A stretch of 7,643 bases of DNA, from the NCBI GenBank assembly GCA_027035825.1, contig JALVTX010000152.1, positions 1 through 7,643 on the forward strand, in the 5' to 3' direction. A program made the position numbers and the translations under genes. Below are positions 1 through 6,232 of the stretch, piece after piece; positions within the stretch are counted from its first letter, which is position 1; each line of letters starts with the position of its first letter. Origin of the DNA: Mariprofundaceae bacterium (lineage in GTDB: Bacteria > Pseudomonadota > Zetaproteobacteria > Mariprofundales > Mariprofundaceae). The notes below the pieces were generated by a model. That model was not told the DNA's origin. It saw only the letters and a list, made by a program, of their open reading frames with translations, and ran no database searches.

Positions 1-20
1 GGCCCCGTTGCTGACTGGAA

Positions 21-278
21 TCAGTCGTCGTGCTCGTCCTTGTCATGATCCTTCTTGTCATGGTGATCATGATGCTCTTTCTCATCGTCATCCTTCTTGT
101 CTTCGTCCTTCTTGTCGGCCTCGTGCTTGTCATCGTGGGCCCAGGCGGGGGCGATGAGCATGTCCGCGGCCTTGGCGACGACGGATGCGTGGCCGGACGG
201 GGCGGGCATGGCAAGGCCCGCCAGCCACAGGCCGCAACCGGCCAGTAGGATGGTGCAGAAACGCAGCCAAGTGTTCAT
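21..278 (-). CDS. Small exported His/Asp/Lys-rich protein, putative metal binder
   Basis: An 85-residue protein of no family I recognise. Residues 1-23 form a hydrophobic N-terminus (MNTWLRFCTILLAGCGLWLA) that looks like a signal peptide or anchor. It contains an LAGC at 12-15 resembling a lipobox, but the hydrophobic stretch before that Cys is short, so lipidation is doubtful. An APAWA at 43-47 could be a late cleavage site. Residues 48-85 consist only of Asp (15), Lys (9), His (8), Glu (5) and one Ala, including an HHDHH cluster at 69-73. Such tails are disordered and commonly bind Ni, Zn, Cu or Co; metal buffering in the periplasm is inference. The start is supported by AGGAGG at 284-289, 5 nt from the ATG. 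It is separated from its upstream DNA by the palindromic element at 301-575, and no promoter is obvious. That a real protein is made is likely; its function is unknown. Confidence 0.7.
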   Translation of the reverse strand: MNTWLRFCTILLAGCGLWLAGLAMPAPSGHASVVAKAADMLIAPAWAHDDKHEADKKDEDKKDDDEKEHHDHHDKKDHDKDEHDD

Positions 279-300
279 GGATTCCTCCTCTCGTTGTTAT

Positions 301-325
301 TAGGACCTGTTCACGCTTGTTTGGA
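301..325 (+). repeat. Left terminal inverted repeat
   Basis: Left arm of the outer inverted repeat of the palindromic element. Its partner is 551-575, with a single mismatch (A at 305 against the G expected from the right arm). Key core: CCTGTTCACGCTTG. Confidence 0.8.
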
Positions 326-332
326 TGGCGGC

Positions 333-436
333 GACTTCGGCCATGATTTCGATCTCGCAAGGCATCGCGCGCGTGGCGTGCCCTCTGCGGCACGCGAGCA
401 AGCGATAACGCCGCGAGGCGGAATCATGGCCAAGTC
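333..436. repeat. Internal hairpin 1 of the palindromic element
   Basis: Imperfect inverted repeat. GACTTCGGCCATGATT (333-348) pairs with AATCATGGCCAAGTC (422-436), leaving one bulged base. Further in, ATCGC near 364-368 faces GCGAT at 402-406. The tip is a perfect 7-bp stem, GCGTGCC (376-382) with GGCACGC (389-395), around a 6-nt loop. Confidence 0.65.
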
Positions 437-448
437 CCTCCGGGCTGC

Positions 449-537
449 GCCCGGAATGCGCCCACTCGGCGTTGCTCGGCTTGCGCATGGAACCACCATG
501 CGCCACGCCTCGCGCCTTGATTGGTCGCATTTCGGGC
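449..537. repeat. Internal hairpin 2 of the palindromic element
   Basis: Imperfect inverted repeat. GCCCGGAATGCGCCC (449-463) pairs with GGTCGCATTTCGGGC (523-537) at 13 of 15 positions. The tip is a perfect 8-bp stem, GCGCATGG (483-490) with CCATGCGC (496-503), around a 5-nt loop. The base of this hairpin can alternatively pair with TCCGGGC at 439-445 (a 7-bp stem with a 3-nt loop), so the two hairpins may switch partners. Confidence 0.65.
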
Positions 538-550
538 GGCAGCGACACCG

Positions 551-575
551 TCCAAACAAGCGTGAACAGGCCCTA
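551..575 (-). repeat. Right terminal inverted repeat
   Basis: Right arm of the outer inverted repeat. On the plus strand it reads CAAGCGTGAACAGG in its core and is the reverse complement of 301-325 apart from one base. Confidence 0.8.
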
Positions 576-606
576 GTGCGCCATGGGCGCGAGGCGACAG
601 CATGGA

Positions 607-624
607 GAAAACCGGGCCGCGGTT
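607..624 (-). terminator. Candidate weak rho-independent terminator after slyX
   Basis: On the minus strand, about 30 bp past the slyX stop, AACCG and CGGTT form a 5-bp stem around a 5-nt GC-rich loop, followed by TTCT so that the exit side reads GGTTTTCT. Stem and T-run are short, so this is a tentative end for the dusB-ntrBC-slyX unit. The large palindromes beyond 575 could also stop transcription. Confidence 0.35.
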
Positions 625-652
625 CAACACTGTTCCGGGGCAGGCGTCCGCC

Positions 653-859
653 TCAGTAATGCGGCGGCGGCGTTTCCTCCTCGGGTCGGCGGATGGTTTC
701 GCCGCCGGCGGCGTGGCGACGCAGCCAGGCCACCTGCCGCGCAAGATCATCCAGCTGCTTCTGTTGGGCGGTCAGGGCCTCGTTGAGCTCCTGGATCAGC
801 CGCTCCTGGAAGGCGGCGCGGGTTTCCAGCTCGGTCAGGCGCTGGTCGGCATCGGGCAT
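653..859 (-). CDS. slyX: SlyX family protein
   Basis: A 68-residue protein, the normal length for SlyX. Residues 7-47 (RLTELETRAAFQERLIQELN and onward through QQKQLDDLARQVAWLR) show the regular heptad spacing of a coiled coil. The C-terminus PPPHY is the family hallmark, preceded by an acidic, Pro-rich linker. SlyX is a widespread small cytoplasmic protein whose molecular role is not established; the name comes from its position next to slyD in enterobacteria. Here it sits instead 10 bp after ntrC. A GAGGAA overlapping the ntrC stop codon serves as ribosome binding site, so it is probably co-transcribed and possibly translationally coupled. No basis is seen for a specific part in nitrogen control. 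Identification is firm; function is not. Confidence 0.9.
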   Translation of the reverse strand: MPDADQRLTELETRAAFQERLIQELNEALTAQQKQLDDLARQVAWLRRHAAGGETIRRPEEETPPPHY

Positions 860-869
860 GGCGGGTTCC

Positions 870-2284
<1,415 letters not shown>

Positions 2285-2285
<1 letters not shown>

Positions 2286-3301
2286 CAGTCCGCCTCCAGC
2301 ATCGGCAGTTGCAGCGTGAAGCTGGTGCGCCCGGCATCGGATTCCACGCGCACCAGCCCGCCATGCTCCTGCGCCACGCGCTGCACCAGCGCCAGTCCCA
2401 GGCCGCTGCCGCGCTCCTTGGCGGTGACGAAGGGCTCGAACAGGTGTTCGCGGATGGCGGCCGGGATCGGCTCGCCGTCGTTGCTGATGCGGATTTCCAG
2501 CACCGGCTCCCTGCGGCCCGGCAGGCGCACGGCGGTGTTCACGCGCGTCTGCCATTCCACCCAGCTGGCGCCGGCCTCCAGCGCGTTTTGCCACAGGTTT
2601 TCCAGCGCCTGGCGCAGCCGGCCGCCGTGGGCGCGGATTTGGGGCAAGGAGGGGTCGAACACGCGACGCAGGCTCACCCGCGAGCGCATCGGCAGGCAGA
2701 CCTCGTCAATCAGCCCGTGAATGTTGACCGGCTCCAGGCTCACGGCCGCGCGCGGCCCCAGTTGCAGAAAGGCGTCGATGCGCTCGCGGATCAAGTCCAC
2801 CTGCTCCAGCATCATCTCCGCCGCCTCCTTCCAGGCCGGTTCCATCTCCTGTTCCGAGAGCCACTGCGCCGCGCCGCGCAGGCCGGTGAGCGGGTTCTTG
2901 ACCTCGTGCGCCATTTCCAGCGCGATGCGGGCCACCGCCTCGGCCATCTCCTGTCGCCGGGCCTGCTCGTCCAGGTCGCGGCGGCTGGAATCCGGCGCCA
3001 TCAGGAGCAGGAAGCCGCCGTCGGCGGGGCCGATGTGCAGCGAGCAGGGCATGCCCTTTCGCCGCTCGACCAGGCCATGGCAGGAGAGGCTGGCGTGGTG
3101 CTCGCGCATGCGCTCCAGCATGCGGTGGACGTCCGACTCGGGCGCGAAGATCTCGCTCACCGGCCGCCCCTCCAGCGCCTGCGCCGAGAGCCCCAACAGC
3201 GACTGGGCTTCGAGGTTGACGCCTCGCACGCATCCCTCGCCATCGAGCGCGAACAGGGGCAGCGGCAGCGCATCGGCGCCGGCCAGCGCTTCAGGCGGCA
3301 T
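2285..3301 (-). CDS. ntrB: Nitrogen regulation sensor histidine kinase NtrB
   Basis: 338 residues, cytoplasmic, with no membrane segment. A PAS-like sensory domain spans about 12-105. The dimerisation/phosphoacceptor region follows, with H132 in EMAHEVKNPLTGLRGAAQWL, the signature of the NtrB/GlnL family. The ATPase domain has an N box around N235-N239 (NLWQNALEA), a G1 box ISNDGEPIP at 272-280 (a variant of the usual DNGPGIP), an F box LFEPFVTAK at 287-295 and a G2 box GSGLGLALV at 298-306. In the family, NtrB phosphorylates or dephosphorylates NtrC according to its interaction with the PII protein. The start chosen is the ATG lying 11 bp inside the end of dusB, with AGGAG about 10 nt upstream. 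A longer in-frame extension to 3430 would add 43 Arg/Ser-rich residues entirely inside dusB and is judged spurious. ntrC follows with a 1-bp overlap. Confidence 0.93.
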
Positions 3302-4307
3302 CGCGCAGGCGCTCCTGGCCGAGGAAGAACCGCCGCGCCGCCTCCAGTTGCGCCTGCCAGCCGGATTGCTTCTGGAAGGCGGCGCGGAACTCGGCCGAGC
3401 CCGGCAGGCCCTTGCTGTACCACGGCACATGCTTGCGCACCAAGCGCGAGGCCACGGCCTCGCCGTGATGCTCGGCCAGGGCCAGCATGTGCTCGCGCAC
3501 GACGGCCCAGCGCTCGGCCGGGGTGGGCGGCGCCGGCGCGGGCTCGCCCCGGATGGCCGCGCGCACCTCGGCCAGCACCCAGGGGTTGCCCTGCACGGCG
3601 CGGCCGACCATCACGCCGTCGCAGCCAGAGACGTGCAGCATCTCGCGGGCCGAGCGCCCGTCCACGATGTCGCCGTTGCCCAGCACGGGGATGGACACCG
3701 ACGCCTTGGCCAGCCCGATGTCCTCCCAGTTGGCCTGGCCGTTGAACATCTGCGCGCGGGTGCGGCCGTGCACGGTCAGCATTTGCACGCCGCATTCCTC
3801 GGCGATCCTTGCCACGCGGGCCACGTTCTTGCTCCGTTCGTCCCAGCCGGTGCGAATCTTCAGCGTCACCGGCAGGCGGGTGGCGGCCACTACCGCCTCG
3901 ATGACGCGCGCCACCCGGGCTTCGTCCTTCAGCAGCGCCGAGCCCGCCACCTGCTTGCAGATCTTCTTGACCGGGCAGCCCATGTTGATGTCGATGAAAT
4001 CCGGCCCGCGCGACTCGGCCCAGCGCGCCGCCTCGCGCAGGAAGTCCGGGTCGGAGCCGGCGATCTGGATGCCGACCGGGTGCTCGTCGGCGCCGATCTC
4101 GGCCATGCGCTCGGTGCGCTCGCGGCCCTGATCCACGGCGCGCGAGGCGATCATCTCGGTAATGGTCAGTCCGGCGCCGAAGCGGCGGCAGATGCGCCGA
4201 AACGGCAGGTCGGTGATGCCGGCCATCGGCGCCAGCGCCAGCGGTGTGGCGATGAAGGCGCGGCCGAGCCGGAAGCCGGGGAGCGGTGTCGGAGTCGAAA
4301 TGCCCAT
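3291..4307 (-). CDS. dusB: tRNA-dihydrouridine synthase DusB (NifR3 family)
   Basis: 338 residues, close to the usual DusB length. This FMN enzyme uses NADPH to reduce specific uridines in the tRNA D-loop. The TIM-barrel landmarks are in order: APMAG at 26-30 (flavin binding), EM at 51-52, DINMGCPVKK at 106-115 with the catalytic Cys111, TLKIRTG at 148-154 with K150, VHGRTRAQMFNG at 179-190 with His180, GNGDI at 210-214, and GVMVGRAVQGNPW at 231-243 (phosphate binding). The C-terminal helical region (about 262-335) binds tRNA. It heads the ntrB-ntrC unit, as nifR3 does in alphaproteobacteria, whereas enterobacteria pair dusB with fis. No Shine-Dalgarno sequence precedes the ATG; see the promoter at 4318-4346. 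The last 11 bp overlap ntrB. Confidence 0.95.
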   Translation of the reverse strand: MGISTPTPLPGFRLGRAFIATPLALAPMAGITDLPFRRICRRFGAGLTITEMIASRAVDQGRERTERMAEIGADEHPVGIQIAGSDPDFLREAARWAESRGPDFIDINMGCPVKKICKQVAGSALLKDEARVARVIEAVVAATRLPVTLKIRTGWDERSKNVARVARIAEECGVQMLTVHGRTRAQMFNGQANWEDIGLAKASVSIPVLGNGDIVDGRSAREMLHVSGCDGVMVGRAVQGNPWVLAEVRAAIRGEPAPAPPTPAERWAVVREHMLALAEHHGEAVASRLVRKHVPWYSKGLPGSAEFRAAFQKQSGWQAQLEAARRFFLGQERLRDAA

Positions 4308-4399
4308 AATTTAGGCAACTCTAGGGAGGCCCGGGCTGGTTGTCACGGCTTGATGCCGCCGGGCAAAGCGGACAGGCTCCGCATGATGGGGTTTGCGTG
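4308..4399. promoter_or_regulatory. Divergent intergenic region between dusB and engB
   Basis: These 92 bp separate two outward-facing genes and must hold the promoters of both. The dusB promoter candidate is listed separately. For engB I see no good promoter: TTGTCA at 4340-4345 resembles a -35 box but has no convincing -10 partner at 16-18 bp. No clear NtrC-type operator or sigma-54 promoter was seen. Confidence 0.5.
4318..4346 (-). promoter_or_regulatory. Putative sigma-70-type promoter of dusB-ntrBC-slyX
   Basis: On the minus strand, GTGACA (4346-4341; 5 of 6 to TTGACA) and TAGAGT (4323-4318; 4 of 6 to TATAAT) are separated by exactly 17 bp. Transcription would be expected to start near 4311, only about 4 nt before the dusB ATG at 4307. 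This fits with the absence of any ribosome binding site in front of dusB. It is a pattern match by eye with no experimental support. Confidence 0.45.
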
Positions 4400-4996
4400 A
4401 TGGGATTGCGTTGGGAACACACGGTGTTCGTGCAGTCGGTGGCCGATGCGCGCCAGTTTCCGGCGCTCGCCCTGCCGCAGGTGGCGGTGGCCGGCCATTC
4501 CAATGTCGGCAAGTCCAGCCTGCTGAACGCGCTGTTCGGTCGCAAGGGGCTGGTCAAGACCTCGAAGTCGCCCGGCTGCACCCGCCTGCTCAACCTGTTC
4601 GCGGTGGATGAGCGGCTTTTGGTGGTGGATTTGCCGGGCTATGGCTTCGCCCGCGCCTCCAAGCGCGAGCAGGCCCGCTGGGCCGGGCTCATCGAGGCGT
4701 ATCTGGCGCGCGAGCCGGGCGCGGACCTGGTGCTGGCGCTGATGGACATCCGCCACGGGCCGAAGCCCGCCGATCTGCAACTGATCGAATGGCTGAACGC
4801 CCAAGGGTTGCGCTGGATCCCGGTGGCCACCAAGGCGGACAAGCTCTCCGGCAACGCGCGCGCGAAACGGCTGGCGGAGATGACGCGGGCGCTGGGGGGC
4901 ATGCTCGCGCCGTTGCCGACCTCGGCCCATGACCGGCGCGGCATCGAGGCGCTGCGCGAATTGCTGGAAAACGAATTGCTGGGAGGGGATGCATGA
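4400..4996 (+). CDS. engB: Ribosome biogenesis GTP-binding protein EngB/YsxC
   Basis: 198 residues, a typical EngB length. This small TRAFAC-class GTPase acts in assembly of the large ribosomal subunit and is essential in many bacteria. Motifs: G1 P-loop GHSNVGKSS at 32-40; G2/switch I region TSKSPGCTRLLNLF at 54-67 with T61; G3 DLPGYGFA at 77-84; DIRHGPK at 116-122, typical of the family; G4 TKADK at 144-148; G5 TSA at 174-176. Residue 60 is Cys where the family normally has Arg (PGRTQ); see findings. The ATG at 4400 gives an N-terminus (MGLRWEHTVFV) that lines up with known members. A TTG at 4340, preceded by GGGAGG 10 nt away, would add 20 residues in the same frame and cannot be excluded, since the ATG lacks a good ribosome binding site. 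It is the first gene of the plus-strand cluster. Confidence 0.93.
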   Translation: MGLRWEHTVFVQSVADARQFPALALPQVAVAGHSNVGKSSLLNALFGRKGLVKTSKSPGCTRLLNLFAVDERLLVVDLPGYGFARASKREQARWAGLIEAYLAREPGADLVLALMDIRHGPKPADLQLIEWLNAQGLRWIPVATKADKLSGNARAKRLAEMTRALGGMLAPLPTSAHDRRGIEALRELLENELLGGDA

Positions 4997-5292
4997 TTCG
5001 GCACGTAGTGCTCTGGAAGCTGAAGAACCGGGCGGATGCGCCGGCGCTCGTCGCGCGGCTGGAGGCGCTGAACGGCCGCATTCCGGGGCTGATCCGGCTC
5101 ACTGCGGGGGCGGACGTGCTGGGCGAGGCGCAGTCCGCCGACCTGGCGCTGGTGGCGGACCTGGAAAGCCTTGATGCACTCGTCGCCTACCAGGCGCATC
5201 CGGCGCACCAGGAGGTGGTTCCCCTGATGCGGGAGGCCGCGACGAGCCGGCTGGCGGCGGATTTCGAGCTCGACCCTTCCGCCGCCGACTGA
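4993..5292 (+). CDS. Dabb (stress-responsive alpha/beta-barrel) domain protein
   Basis: A 99-residue protein whose start IRHVVLWKLKNRAD (2-15) is the typical first strand of the Dabb domain (ferredoxin-like dimeric alpha/beta barrel), with the conserved His4. The rest (GLIRLTAGADVL at 33-44, DLALVADLESLDAL, YQAHPAHQEV) follows the family pattern of a beta-alpha-beta-beta fold ending in a helix, with a HPAHQ segment near 68-72. Members are small cytoplasmic proteins. Some plant and bacterial relatives act on polyketides or respond to stress, but for most bacterial ones no substrate is known. The ATG overlaps the engB stop (ATGA), with GGGAGGGG at 4981-4988 as ribosome binding site, so the two are probably translationally coupled. 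Family assignment is fairly sure, function open. Confidence 0.82.
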   Translation: MIRHVVLWKLKNRADAPALVARLEALNGRIPGLIRLTAGADVLGEAQSADLALVADLESLDALVAYQAHPAHQEVVPLMREAATSRLAADFELDPSAAD

Positions 5293-5340
5293 AGGCCGGT
5301 AAGGTTTCCGTCCGGTTCAAGGGTTTCCAAGGAGGCAGGC

Positions 5341-6231
5341 ATGTTTCACGGCACCATCACCGCGCTGGTCACGCCTTTTCGCGATGGCGCGATCGACGAG
5401 GATGCCTTCCGCGCCCACGTCGAGCGCCAGATCGAGGCGGGGGTGGACGCCATCGTGCCGGCCGGCACCACCGGCGAGGCGGCGACGCTGAGTTTTGATG
5501 AGCACAAGGCGCTGATCCGCATGGCCGTGGAGCAGGCCGCCGGCCGCGTGCCGGTCATCGCCGGCACCGGCAGCAACAACACGGCCGAGTCCATCGAGCT
5601 GACACGGGCGGCGCGGGAGCTGGGCGCGGACGCGGCGCTGTTGATTTCGCCCTATTACAACAAGCCCACGCAGGAGGGCATCTACCAGCACTACAGGGCC
5701 GTGGCCGAGGCCGTGCACCTGCCGCAGATTCTCTACAACGTGCCGGGGCGCACCGCCTCCTCCATCCAGCCGGAAACGGTGGGCCGGCTGGCGCGGATTC
5801 CGAATATCGTCGGCATCAAGGACGCGACGGCGGACATGGATCAACTGGTGCGCCTGATGGCCGAGGCGGGCGACGCCATCCGCTACCTCTCCGGGGACGA
5901 CGCCACGGTGACGCCGTTCATGGCGCTGGGCGGCCACGGGGTGATTTCCGTGGTCTCCAACGTCGCGCCCGAGCGGATGAAGGCGCTGACGGAGGCCATG
6001 CGCGCCGGCGACGCGCCCCGGGCGGCGGCCATCCAGCGCGAACTGGCGCCGCTGAACGCGGCCATGTTCATGCAATCGAACCCGATTCCGGTCAAGGCGG
6101 CCTGCGCGATGATGGGCTGGATGGGCTGGGAGATTCGCCTGCCGCTCACCGTGCTGCCCGAGGCCGGGCGCGAGCGGCTGGCCGGCGAGCTGCGCGCCGC
6201 CGGGCTCTCGCCGGAGTGCGTCCATCCCTGA
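5341..6231 (+). CDS. dapA: 4-hydroxy-tetrahydrodipicolinate synthase DapA
   Basis: 296 residues, the usual length. It condenses pyruvate with aspartate semialdehyde, the first committed step to diaminopimelate and lysine. Active-site residues are all present: Schiff-base Lys160 in VGIKDAT, Tyr132 in ILYNVPGRT, Thr43-Thr44 in AGTTGEAATL, Tyr106 in SPYYNKPTQEG, and Arg137 in the YNVPGRT motif, which binds the semialdehyde carboxylate. The TIM barrel is intact from residue 1 to about 225, followed by the helical C-terminal domain with the usual NPIPVKAA at 247-254. AAGGAGG at 5329-5335 is an excellent ribosome binding site 5 nt before the ATG. The 48-bp gap after the Dabb gene may carry a promoter, though none is clear. 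The next gene starts 1 bp after the stop. Confidence 0.96.
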   Translation: MFHGTITALVTPFRDGAIDEDAFRAHVERQIEAGVDAIVPAGTTGEAATLSFDEHKALIRMAVEQAAGRVPVIAGTGSNNTAESIELTRAARELGADAALLISPYYNKPTQEGIYQHYRAVAEAVHLPQILYNVPGRTASSIQPETVGRLARIPNIVGIKDATADMDQLVRLMAEAGDAIRYLSGDDATVTPFMALGGHGVISVVSNVAPERMKALTEAMRAGDAPRAAAIQRELAPLNAAMFMQSNPIPVKAACAMMGWMGWEIRLPLTVLPEAGRERLAGELRAAGLSPECVHP

Positions 6232-6232
6232 C

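Larger units (their letters stand above)
301..575. mobile_element. MITE-like palindromic element with 25-bp terminal inverted repeats
   Basis: The two ends, 301-325 and 551-575, are inverted copies matching at 24 of 25 positions (the left begins TAGGACCTGTTCACGC; the right, reverse-complemented, begins TAGGGCCTGTTCACGC). Weaker pairing continues a few bases inward. Between them are two further large imperfect hairpins (333-436 and 449-537). There is no credible coding sequence and no transposase. The dinucleotide TA stands at both outer edges, as expected for non-autonomous relatives of IS630/Tc1-mariner or of IS5 subgroups that duplicate TA. Because TA is its own reverse complement, it could equally be part of the repeats. 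The element fills the stretch immediately upstream of the His-rich gene and ends about 78 bp beyond the slyX stop codon. Structure is seen directly; mobility is inference. Confidence 0.7.

Noticed and set aside
13..26. Hairpin GACTG-GAAT-CAGTC at the end of the His-rich gene as a terminator
   Set aside because: The stem is only 5 bp and overlaps the stop codon, and no T-run is visible before the window edge. It could be completed only with sequence outside the window.
301..575. CRISPR array or integron attC reading of the repeats
   Set aside because: There are no regularly spaced direct repeats and no cas or integrase gene. The symmetry is nested inverted repeats with TA ends, which fits a MITE better.
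294..659. Open frames inside the palindromic element
   Set aside because: All run through the inverted repeats, appear on both strands because of the symmetry, and encode Arg/His-rich sequence with no family resemblance.
2286..2594. Longer N-terminus for NtrC
   Set aside because: The extra 103 residues are ntrB read in another frame. The receiver domain begins exactly at the ATG at 2285, which has a good ribosome binding site.
4308..4399. Sigma-54 promoter or NtrC operator controlling dusB-ntrBC
   Set aside because: No TGGCACG-N4-TTGC-like pair or GCAC-type dyad was found by eye in this gap.
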